Positions 26,152-35,008 of a stretch of DNA of 64,000 bases are shown here, piece by piece. The stretch comes from Streptomyces sp. NBC_00237 (GTDB lineage: Bacteria; Actinomycetota; Actinomycetes; Streptomycetales; Streptomycetaceae), in NCBI RefSeq assembly GCF_026342435.1, contig NZ_JAPEMT010000002.1, positions 1,178,001-1,242,000 of the forward strand, written 5' to 3'. A model generated the notes under the pieces. It was not told where the DNA came from. It saw nothing but the letters and a program-made list of their open reading frames with translations, and searched no databases. How positions within the stretch are numbered: position 1 is the first letter of the stretch; each line of letters begins with the position of its first letter. Made by a program: the position numbers and the translations under genes.

Positions 26152-26155
<4 letters not shown>
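24995..26155 (-). CDS. Acyl-CoA dehydrogenase, probable isobutyryl-CoA dehydrogenase
   Basis: 386 residues from ATG 26155, which overlaps the mmsA stop as ATGA; ATG 26146 is an alternative start. Motifs: YCLTEPGAGSDAAAL (FAD/substrate), TGVKQFISGAG, DRKAFGGRLLDSSALQFRLADM, GGYGYVTEYGVEKIVRDLRVHQILEGTNEIMR. The catalytic glutamate lies in the ILEGTNEIMR region, as in short-chain enzymes. Given its neighbours it should dehydrogenate isobutyryl-CoA to methacrylyl-CoA (ACAD8-like). Substrate is inferred from operon context. Confidence 0.92.
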
Positions 26156-27651
<1,496 letters not shown>

Positions 27652-27825
27652 GGAGTGCCTGCTCTCGTCAGGTGAGATCCGGGGGAGGGCACGGCGGACC
27701 GCCGACGGGCGCACGGGTGCGTGCGGTGCCGGTGGACGCCGTGGGACAGGGGACGACGGGACCGCGTACGGGGCGATGCGCGCGCGGGGAGGCGCGGGCG
27801 GGTCCCTCGTACGGGTTTCGAAGTC

Positions 27826-27909
27826 CTATGAGCGCAGGGTGAGTTGAGTGCGCCCCGCCGGATCACCAGGGTCGTGGGTACAAACCGGTGCCATGCGTGT
27901 CTGCTCCAT
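27826..27909 (-). CDS. Possible leader peptide between riboswitch and mmsA
   Basis: A 27-codon reading frame from ATG 27909 (or 22 codons from ATG 27894, which has GGAG about 12 nt upstream), ending in TAG at 27826. It encodes MEQTRMAPVCTHDPGDPAG followed by RTQLTLRS. It begins 23 nt after the riboswitch and ends 174 nt before mmsA. It may be a leader peptide or gene remnant; translation is unproven. Confidence 0.35.
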   Translation of the reverse strand: MEQTRMAPVCTHDPGDPAGRTQLTLRS

Positions 27910-27931
27910 CCTCGTGGAAAACACGGAACGT

Positions 27932-28086
27932 TCCGCGGCCGGTATCCTGACTCCCGGATCTCCGCGTGCCGCCCGCCTTCCCGACCGGCCCCTCAGGGCC
28001 TCGTCAGTGGCGAGTGGTGACAGCACACTCCCCGGTCACAGTGGCGGGACCGTGCCGGATTCACACCGGCTTCCCTGCACCGCGGA
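27932..28086 (-). promoter_or_regulatory. Cobalamin (B12) riboswitch
   Basis: Read on the minus strand, the conserved core is present in order. Closing stem P1 is UCCGCGG/CCGCGGA (7 bp, at 28080-28086 and 27932-27938). Then come GGTGCAGGGAAGCCGGTG, GAATCCGGCACGGTCCCGCC followed by ACTGT, and CACTG...GGTCGGGAAGGCGG. The B12 box is GAGTCAGGATACCGGCC. The spacing matches actinobacterial AdoCbl/B12 riboswitches. It faces mmsA, 281 nt downstream, with no other annotated gene between except the short leader frame. A promoter-like sequence ends just before the 5' stem. Confidence 0.93.
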
Positions 28087-28100
28087 CCTTGTCCCACGAC

Positions 28101-28129
28101 GATATAGTTGGACGTCCTAGTAAGTCCAC
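28101..28129 (-). promoter_or_regulatory. Candidate promoter and palindromic operator ahead of the B12 riboswitch
   Basis: On the minus strand GTGGAC (28129-28124) and TATATC (28106-28101) are 17 nt apart, a fair -35/-10 pair. A start near 28093 would place the transcript 5' end right before riboswitch stem P1. The spacer holds an 18-bp imperfect palindrome (TACTAGGACGTCCAACTA, 14/18, perfect GGACGTCC core), a position suited to a repressor. Inferred from sequence only. Confidence 0.5.
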
Positions 28130-28355
28130 CCCCCACCTTCCGCCACTAACTCCCCTCACCTGTAAGCCCGTTCTCCGCTCACAGTCGAGGCAGGACGGGC
28201 CACCGCAGACCCCAACAAGGGTGACCCGTGTGGCGGTTCGGGAGAACTCCCGTCCGAACCGTGGTGGTCTTCTGATCGTTTGGTAGGCATCCTGTTCGAT
28301 CATGGGTGGCACAGTGGGCGTCCGCTCGGGGTGGGCCGTGGCGAGGAGAAGGCGC

Positions 28356-29366
28356 GTGCTGGAGATAGCAGGGGTCGGGGCGGCGGAGGAGCGGGTCTAC
28401 CGCCTCTTGGTGGAAGTACGGGGTGCGGGCGTGGACGAGATCGTCCAACGGCTCCACATCCGGGAACGCGAGGCGGCGTTGCTTCTGTCCTCCCTGCACG
28501 ACAAAGGTCTGGTCGGACGGCTGCCGGGCGACGGCGGCATGCGGTACGTACCCGTCCCGCCGGACGTGGCGCTGCAGCCCCTGCTGGCGCGCGGCCAGGA
28601 AGCGCTGGAGTGGGCGCGGCGCGGAATGGAACAGCTCGCCGAGGAGTACCGGGCGGACGGTCGGCGCCATGACGCCGGGCAACTGGTCGAGGTGATCACT
28701 GGCAGCGGCGCCATCCGCCAGCAGTTGCGCCAACTCGCCTACGGGGCCCGCAGTGACCTGCGGTGGTTCTGCAAAGCCGATCCGGTGGCACTGCGCGCCC
28801 AGGACAACGACGAGGAGTTCGAGCTGCTCGCTCAGGGCATCCGCTACGAGGCGATCTACGAACGGGCCTGCCTGGAGCAACCCGGCATGGTCGACAACGT
28901 TGCCCAGGGCATCCGCGCCGGTGAAGCGGCCCGCGCCACCAGCACACTGCCCGTGCGCATGGTGATCGTGGACAGTTCCGTCGCCGTCTGCCCGCTGATG
29001 CCGGGCGGCGCGACCGCCGCCCGGGGCGAGCCGACCGCCGCCGTCATCCGCAGCAGCAGTCTCCTGGACGCCCTCGTCGCCCTGTTCGACATCCAGTGGG
29101 CGGCGGGGACCCCGCTGCACGTCACCGAGGAGGGCGTACTGGCCGACTTCGCCGGCGGCATGGGACCGGGCGCCCGTCTCGCTGACGACGAACGCTATCT
29201 GCTCTCGCTGGTCGTCGCGGGCGTGGCGGACAAGTCGATCGCCAGCCAGCTGGGTGTCAGTCACCGCACGGTGCAGCGCCGGATCACCGCACTGATGCAG
29301 CGGGCGGGCGCGACGTCGCGTACGCAGCTGGTGTGGCAGGCGGCGCGGCGCGACTGGCTGTCGTAG
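28356..29366 (+). CDS. TrmB-like / LuxR-type transcriptional regulator
   Basis: 336 residues from GTG 28356 (AGGAG at -10); a longer in-frame start at 28302 has no ribosome-binding site. The N-terminus (residues 8-65, AEERVYRLLVEVRGAGVDEIVQRLHIREREAALLLSSLHDKGLVGR) is a TrmB-type winged helix. The middle is a phospholipase-D-like TrmB sensor fold. The C-terminus (about 270-330, LADDERYLLSLVVAGVADKSIASQLGVSHRTVQRRITALMQRAG) is a LuxR HTH. It is divergent from the B12-riboswitch/valine operon, so it is a candidate regulator of it; the ligand is unknown. The coding strand ends before a bidirectional terminator. Confidence 0.88.
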   Translation: MLEIAGVGAAEERVYRLLVEVRGAGVDEIVQRLHIREREAALLLSSLHDKGLVGRLPGDGGMRYVPVPPDVALQPLLARGQEALEWARRGMEQLAEEYRADGRRHDAGQLVEVITGSGAIRQQLRQLAYGARSDLRWFCKADPVALRAQDNDEEFELLAQGIRYEAIYERACLEQPGMVDNVAQGIRAGEAARATSTLPVRMVIVDSSVAVCPLMPGGATAARGEPTAAVIRSSSLLDALVALFDIQWAAGTPLHVTEEGVLADFAGGMGPGARLADDERYLLSLVVAGVADKSIASQLGVSHRTVQRRITALMQRAGATSRTQLVWQAARRDWLS

Positions 29367-29379
29367 CGCGACCGGCACT

Positions 29380-29430
29380 GCCTTAGGACGTACGGCTGCC
29401 TTAGGACGTACGGCTGTCTAGGACGTACGG
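29380..29430. repeat. 18-bp tandem repeat, nearly three copies
   Basis: GCCTTAGGACGTACGGCT repeats at 29380 and 29398, then a diverged third copy to 29430. It sits between the regulator stop and a terminator stem. Its TAGGACGT core also occurs in the palindrome at 28105-28122. Confidence 0.85.
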
Positions 29431-29462
29431 AAGCCGCGGCCGGGGGGTGGTCGCGGCTTCCG
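29428..29462. terminator. Bidirectional terminator between convergent genes
   Basis: A perfect 11-bp stem (CGGAAGCCGCG / CGCGGCTTCCG) with a 13-nt loop, between the regulator (+) and the subtilase (-), whose stop is at 29474. Confidence 0.75.
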
Positions 29463-29473
29463 GACCTCGCGTA

Positions 29474-32400
29474 CTACCTCAGCGCGTACGCCCGCTCGAT
29501 CTCCTGCCTCACCTCATTGCCCGCGTCGTCCCAGGCGCGGACCCGCAGCGTGACGTACCCGCTGGTGCGGGCGGTCGAGGGGTGGGTGACCCGGACGCGG
29601 TAGGCGCCGTCGCCCCGTCCGGAGGTCTTCGCCGCCTGCCAGTGCCCGCCGTCGTCGTACGAGACGGACACCTCCATGCCCTTCACGGAACGGCCCGTCA
29701 GACCGTCCTGGTGGCGGGCGCTCACTCCGAAGACGAAGGACCCGGAGCCGGGGGCGGAGCCCCGGAGGTCGGTGGCCACGTCGTAGTCGAGCTGGAGGAG
29801 GGGAAGCAGGGACTGCTTGCCCTCGGCCGGGCGAGGGCCGGTGAACGACCAGCGGGTGCTGGTGGCCCGCGAGAGGGTGCCCTCGGGGCTGGTGCGCTGC
29901 ACGTCGAGGTCCAACTGGTAACGGCCGTCGTCCCCGCCCGCGGGGAAGACGCCCCACGCCCGGGGGCCTTCGGCGAGGACCTTGCCGTCGTGACGCAGTA
30001 CGGCGCGGGTCTCGTCGGGGTAGGGGGTACCGGCGTCCTTGCGGGGCAGGGCGTAGCCGTAGTGGCCGGAGGCGGTGTCGGCGAACTCGGGTATGCCGAT
30101 GGTCAGTTGGCCGCCCTTGCGGAGGGCGAGTCCTTCGACGCCTCGGGGGATCGCCGGGCGTACCACGGGGGCGTACCAGCTCTCCGTGACGTGCTCACCG
30201 GGCCGGTAGGTGCGCAGGGGGCCGAGCATGCCCGTCCCCAGTGCCTGAAACGCCCAGGTGTTGCGGGGGTTGACCCAGTGCAGCCACCGGGTGTCGGCGG
30301 GACCGCTCAGGTACTCCGTCCGCGCCTGCCCGGTGCGGACGTACCGGGACCGCAGGGCGAGGGCCGTTTCCTCCCACGGACGCCAGGACTCCAGGTTCTC
30401 CGCGACGTACCGTGCCCCGCTCGTGGCCGGGTAGCGCGAGGTCACGGTGGCCGTGTTCCTCGGCCCGACCTGGTGGACCACGCGCTCGGGAACGCGCTGC
30501 TCGGAGAGCTGTACGACGTCGTAGAGGTAGGGGCTCTCCGGGGTCCCCTTCAACTCCAGCCCGGTGCCCGGCACGCGCAGCCGCTGCGCGGTGGCGTGGG
30601 AGGCGTACAGCCCGATCGCCGGCAGCCGCTGGCTCACCGGCTGCCAGGGCGTGGCCGCGTACCTGTTGCCCCCGGCGGTGGTGACGGCGGCCGCGGCTCC
30701 GGCGCGGGCGGCCGAGGTCACCGCCTCGTCGTACTCCGACCCTTCCAGTTCCACGAGCACCGCCGCTCCTCGGACGTCCACGCCCCGTGCGCGCAGCGCG
30801 TCGTAGTCCTCGGTGCGTCCGCGACCGGCGTCGACGACCCGCAGGCGTCGTACCCCTTCCACGGCGGGAGAGTTGTGGAGCAGGCGGACGGGGACACCGG
30901 CCGCGGCGGTGGCGGAGACCGCACGTGCGCCGAGCATCGGTGCGGCCAGCTGCCAGCGCGAGGAGAACTCGAAGGTTCCCTCGGTGAACTCCTTGGTGGG
31001 CGTGACGTAGAGGAGCTGTCCGCCGCTGTGCGAGCTGGTGAAGTAGCTGACGAACTCCCGGTCCTTCCTCTTCCAGCGGGTGGAGAAGACCAGCGGACCC
31101 CGCTGCTCGGCCCGCTGGGGGGTCCGGATCTCCACGGGTACCGCCTTGCGTGCGTCGAGCACCAGGTCCGTGGCACCGCTCACCCGCAACTGGGGGTCGA
31201 CCACCAGGCTGTTGATGACGTTGTCCTCCGAGTGCTGCGTGATCACGCCGTGCAGGTAGTAGCTGCCCTGGGGCAGGTCCACCGTCACGCTCTGCCCCGC
31301 GGGCACCTCCTGAAAGACGTCGAAGCGGCCCGTGGGGCCCAGCAGGATCAGCGGGGAGATCTCGCCCGGCTTCCCGGCGCGGTCGACGCCGCGCACGGTG
31401 ACCTTGTGCTTGACCGGGTCCTTCGTCGCGGCGAGAACGGTGTGCGCGACGGCCTGTCCGTCGGCCGAGGTGGCGGTGAGGCGTCCGCCGTACACGCCCT
31501 CCGGCAGCGCGGGCGTGTCGAGGGTCACGGCGACGTCGGCAGTGCCGTGGGCGGGCACGGTGACCTGCTGGGGGACGCCCACGGCACCTGCCGGGGCCGG
31601 GGAGCCGTAGAGCTTGTCGAAGGTGGTGTTCAGGGTGAGCGACGCGGGCGCGTCACCGTCGTTGGTGTAGGTGACCTTCACCTGCCGCGCGCCCGTGTCC
31701 GACGCCAGGGTGCCGAAGGTGGTGGTGCCGGTGGCGCGCACCTGCTGGCGCACCGAGCGGGCCACGTCCACCCGGCCGGCGCCCTGCTCGTAGGCCGTCT
31801 GGTCGGGGGCGGTACGCGTCGTGCTCATCAACGCGTCCTTGAGCTGCTGGGCGCTCCAGTCGGGGTGGCGCCCGGCCAGGATCGCCGCCGCGCCCGCCAC
31901 GTGCGGGGTCGCCATGGACGTGCCCGACGCGGCGGTGTAGGCCGCGTCCACCGGGCGGCCCATGGACGTGCCGGCGGCGCGGGCGGCGGCGATGTCGACG
32001 CCGGGAGCGGTGAGGTCGGGTTTGGCGCCGTTGTCCCCGACGCGCGGGCCTCGGCTGGAGAAGGGGGCCAGCTTGTCGTCCCGGTCGACGGCGCCCACGG
32101 TCAGCGCTCGCTCCGCGGTGCCCGGGGTGCCCACCGAGTAGTCGGAGCCCGTGTTGCCCGCCGCGACGACGAACAGGGTGCCGGTCTCCGCGCTGAGTTC
32201 GTCGAGGGTGAGGCTGAGTACGTCCGTGCCGTCGGTGGGACTGCCGCCCAGGCTCATGCTGACGATGTCGGCGCCCGAGCGGGCGGCCCAGTCCATGCCG
32301 CCGATGATGGCGGAGGTCGGGCCGGAGCCCTTGTCGTCGAGCACCTTCCCGATCAGGAGCTTCGCCCCCGGTGCCACGCCTTTGCGCGAGCCGCCCGAGG

Positions 32401-33283
32401 CGGCGCCGCTGCCGGCGATGGTGGAGGCGACGTGGGTGCCGTGGCCGTGTCCGTCTTTCGCGGTGGGGTCGCTGGTGAAGTTGCGTACTTCGCCGAGTTT
32501 CCCGGCCAGGTCGGGGTGGGTGGCGTCGATGCCGGTGTCCAGGACGGCGACGGTCGCGCCCTGTCCTTCGTAACCGGCCTTCCACGCCTCGGGCGCACCG
32601 ATCTGCGCGGTGCTGCGGTCGAGGGAGGCGTACACCTTCGCGTCCAGCCACAGCTTCTCGACGCCGCCTTCGAAGGCCGCCTTCTTGGACGAGGGAGGGG
32701 GCTTCGCGCCGCCCTCGGTGCCGCTCTTGGCGAGCGCGTCGTCGTCGATGGCCTTCCAGAAGCGCCCGGCCTGCTTCTTGTCCGCCTTCAGTGCGGAGGC
32801 CCGCAGGCTCTTGATGACCAGGCCCTTGCGCGAACCGGCAGGCGCCCCCTTGGACGTGGGGTCCGTGCCGCCGGTGTAGCGGGCGATCAGCGGGATGGCG
32901 GAGGTGTGGGCGTCGTCGTACCCCTGCTTGACCAGGGAGGTGATGTTGAACAGCTGCCGGTCCAGCTTGCCGGAGGAGAGGTACGGGAGCGCGGCGCGGG
33001 GCAGCACGTACAACTGCTTGTCGATTTCCAGCTGGGTGAAGTCGGCCTCCGTAGCGCCCGGGGCGGGCTCGACGGAGACGGCCTTCCGGCCGCCGGGGAA
33101 GGTCTCCAGCCGCACCCGGTCACCGGTCACGAGCGTGACGGAGGTGACCTGGGGGCGCCCGGTGGGGTTCACGTCGGGGGCGGCGGGCGCTGGGGCGGCG
33201 CTCGCGGCGAAGGAGGTGGGGGCCATGGTGGCGATGAGGACGCCTGCCGCCAGAGCGGCGGCGGGGCGAAGCCGTCTGTGCAT
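29474..33283 (-). CDS. Large secreted subtilisin-family (S8) serine protease
   Basis: 1269 residues from ATG 33283. Signal peptide LRPAAALAAGVLIATMAPTSFAASA. A propeptide-like region spans about 31-205. The subtilase domain has Asp249 (VAVLDTGIDATHPDL), His281 (GHGTHVAST) and Ser456 (SGTSMATPHVAG), with the Asn-containing AAGNTGS near 375. Past the domain come beta-rich modules; a PA-like segment near residue 800 (VRGAAVLVELEGSEYDEAVTSA) and a final Ig-like domain are visible. Such long subtilases are exported to scavenge protein. No metalloprotease or inhibitor gene adjoins it. Upstream lie two copies of a short palindrome. Confidence 0.94.
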   Translation of the reverse strand: MHRRLRPAAALAAGVLIATMAPTSFAASAAPAPAAPDVNPTGRPQVTSVTLVTGDRVRLETFPGGRKAVSVEPAPGATEADFTQLEIDKQLYVLPRAALPYLSSGKLDRQLFNITSLVKQGYDDAHTSAIPLIARYTGGTDPTSKGAPAGSRKGLVIKSLRASALKADKKQAGRFWKAIDDDALAKSGTEGGAKPPPSSKKAAFEGGVEKLWLDAKVYASLDRSTAQIGAPEAWKAGYEGQGATVAVLDTGIDATHPDLAGKLGEVRNFTSDPTAKDGHGHGTHVASTIAGSGAASGGSRKGVAPGAKLLIGKVLDDKGSGPTSAIIGGMDWAARSGADIVSMSLGGSPTDGTDVLSLTLDELSAETGTLFVVAAGNTGSDYSVGTPGTAERALTVGAVDRDDKLAPFSSRGPRVGDNGAKPDLTAPGVDIAAARAAGTSMGRPVDAAYTAASGTSMATPHVAGAAAILAGRHPDWSAQQLKDALMSTTRTAPDQTAYEQGAGRVDVARSVRQQVRATGTTTFGTLASDTGARQVKVTYTNDGDAPASLTLNTTFDKLYGSPAPAGAVGVPQQVTVPAHGTADVAVTLDTPALPEGVYGGRLTATSADGQAVAHTVLAATKDPVKHKVTVRGVDRAGKPGEISPLILLGPTGRFDVFQEVPAGQSVTVDLPQGSYYLHGVITQHSEDNVINSLVVDPQLRVSGATDLVLDARKAVPVEIRTPQRAEQRGPLVFSTRWKRKDREFVSYFTSSHSGGQLLYVTPTKEFTEGTFEFSSRWQLAAPMLGARAVSATAAAGVPVRLLHNSPAVEGVRRLRVVDAGRGRTEDYDALRARGVDVRGAAVLVELEGSEYDEAVTSAARAGAAAAVTTAGGNRYAATPWQPVSQRLPAIGLYASHATAQRLRVPGTGLELKGTPESPYLYDVVQLSEQRVPERVVHQVGPRNTATVTSRYPATSGARYVAENLESWRPWEETALALRSRYVRTGQARTEYLSGPADTRWLHWVNPRNTWAFQALGTGMLGPLRTYRPGEHVTESWYAPVVRPAIPRGVEGLALRKGGQLTIGIPEFADTASGHYGYALPRKDAGTPYPDETRAVLRHDGKVLAEGPRAWGVFPAGGDDGRYQLDLDVQRTSPEGTLSRATSTRWSFTGPRPAEGKQSLLPLLQLDYDVATDLRGSAPGSGSFVFGVSARHQDGLTGRSVKGMEVSVSYDDGGHWQAAKTSGRGDGAYRVRVTHPSTARTSGYVTLRVRAWDDAGNEVRQEIERAYALR

Positions 33284-34112
33284 CGGAACCTTTCCAGGGG
33301 GCAAGGAAACGGACACGCGGTGCGGCTACAGACTCGGGCCCCGGTGATCGCCGCACCAGCCTTTTCCGTGCCGCGCTTACGACATGTCGCCAAGACGACA
33401 CGGCGTACTCCTCCGCGCGTACCGGCGGAATCACCGTGTCCTAGCACCCGCGCGCCCACCCGCTCGACCTCTCGCAGGTTCGGCACGAACGCCACCCCAG
33501 CGGCTGTCGCGATCGCGACATGTCACCTCTACGACACGCGACTTGCCTCCTCGCCCGAGGCACCCGACAAGCGGCCCGTGACGCCCCGCTGCCAACGGGG
33601 CGGCGGCACGGCACGAGCGCGTCGAGATCGATGTCGAGCGGGAAGGGGACGGGGACAGAGCCTTCTGGGCGGGATCAGCCAGTCGGGAAGTTCGGCGGTC
33701 ACGGCGTCCTCCAGGCGTTTTCGGGGGACGGTTACGGGCCTAGGTCCTGAGGCGTGGAAACGGCCGCACAACTGGTGCCAGCGCAGTTGATGGCGTCTCC
33801 CGGCGAGCCGGACCTGAGACCACTCCCGGGGCAGCGGCGAACACCGTCAGTCGTCCCCCGCTCCGTACGCTCCGTTGGCTCCTTTCGCCCCGTGGGGGAC
33901 TTTCCAGACCATCTGGTCCGCGCCCGATCCCGCTCTGCCAGACTCGTCGCCATGCCGAAGTGCCGTGGCCGCCGTAACCCCGGCGGTAGCAGGAGGCCCG
34001 TACGCCGCTCGCCGCTTCCTCTGCGGCTGTCGGACCGTGTGCTGCGGGAGGCCCGGTCGGCTGCCAGTACGACGGAGTGCGAACCGGAGCACCGGTTGTG
34101 CCGTGAGGTGCG
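33284..34112. other. 829-bp non-coding stretch upstream of the subtilase, with paired palindromes
   Basis: I find no convincing gene. CGACATGTCG occurs at 33380-33389 and CGACATGTCA at 33516-33525; beside the second is a perfect 14-bp palindrome GTCGCGATCGCGAC (33506-33519). These are candidate operators for the protease promoter. The rest shows no family-like translation, although open frames on both strands cross it. Confidence 0.5.
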
Positions 34113-34965
34113 GTGGAGACCCTGGCCGACTACCAGCCGCTTCCCCTCTGGCACGCGGCTCTGGCACGCGGCCGAGCCGCACCGTCCGGGACGGGCCTGG
34201 TGCGCGGCGGATGTGTGGGACAGCGAGCGGGGGCTGTTCGTCGAGTACGACGGCCCGGTCCCGCACGCGCTGATGGCGCGGGTCACCGAGGTGGGCGGCC
34301 CGCTGGTCGACACGTTGGCGTTGCTGACGCCAGGGGCCGTCGCGGCCTGGGAGGTGGTGCGGGAGCCCGACGAGGTGCCGATGCCGACGGCCGAGCACGA
34401 CCCCGGCGAGGTGCTCGCGGATCTCGCCGCCGCCGTGCGTGTGAGGGACGTGACCTGGCCCCGGCGCGACGACATGGACATCGTCGGACTCAGGGCGCTG
34501 GACCGGGCCCGCTGCCGGGACCACCTGCCGGGCCGGCCCGAGCACCGGCCGCTCCAGGAGACCGAACAGGCCCGTCTGCTGGACGCGTTCACCGCTTCCC
34601 GTACCGATGCGGCAGAAGAGATCGGCGAGGACTGTCTGCCCCGCAAGGCCGTACTGGACCAGGATCAGCGCGCGCTGCTGCCCGCGTTCCTGCGGCAGTG
34701 GCTGACGTTCGCGCTCGCCGAGCGCGGTGTCGGCAAGTCGTGGACCGCTCCCGTCGTCGCCGCGGTCGACGTGCACGCACCCGTCTTCCGTGCCGCCTTC
34801 GACGACGAGGCAGCGCGGGGGCTCGCCAAGCAGGTCTCCGCCGCCCTCACCGCGCGGGGCATCGACCTCACCGGCCGCGCTGCCGTCGATTCCGCCGTAC
34901 GTACCCTCAACGCCGAACAGCTCGCCCAGGAATTCACGGACCACCCGCGGTCCTCCGGCCTCTGA
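34113..34965 (+). pseudogene. Protein of unknown function, frameshifted by a 13-bp tandem duplication
   Basis: Translation from GTG 34113 (GAGG just upstream) gives METLADYQPLPLWHA and then leaves the frame in which the remaining roughly 265 codons to 34965 read convincingly (DVWDSERGLFVEYDGPVPHAL ... LAQEFTDHP, shown in part). The break is an exact tandem copy of CTCTGGCACGCGG at 34146-34158 and 34159-34171. Removing one copy restores one continuous frame, ...PLPLWHAAEPHRPGRAW. The predicted intact protein would be about 279 residues, soluble and acidic, of no family I recognise. An internal start (for example GTG near 34206) could still make a shortened product. It is followed 43 bp later by another unknown gene on the same strand. 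Confidence 0.65.
34146..34171. repeat. 13-bp perfect tandem duplication causing a frameshift
   Basis: CTCTGGCACGCGG is present twice head to tail. Thirteen is not a multiple of three, so the reading frame shifts by one between the two halves of the gene. Confidence 0.92.
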
Positions 34966-35008
34966 CCCCCCACCCCGCGGGCCCCGAACGCACAGGCAGG
35001 ATGTAGCA

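Noticed and set aside
27932..28086. The B12 riboswitch as regulator of the plus-strand LuxR-type gene
   Set aside because: The conserved core reads only on the minus strand, so it faces mmsA and not the regulator.
29447..33790. A 1447-codon open frame on the plus strand opposite the subtilase
   Set aside because: The minus strand encodes a clear signal peptide and full subtilase triad. The plus frame is Gly/Ala/Arg/Val-rich with no motifs, a usual antisense artefact of high GC.
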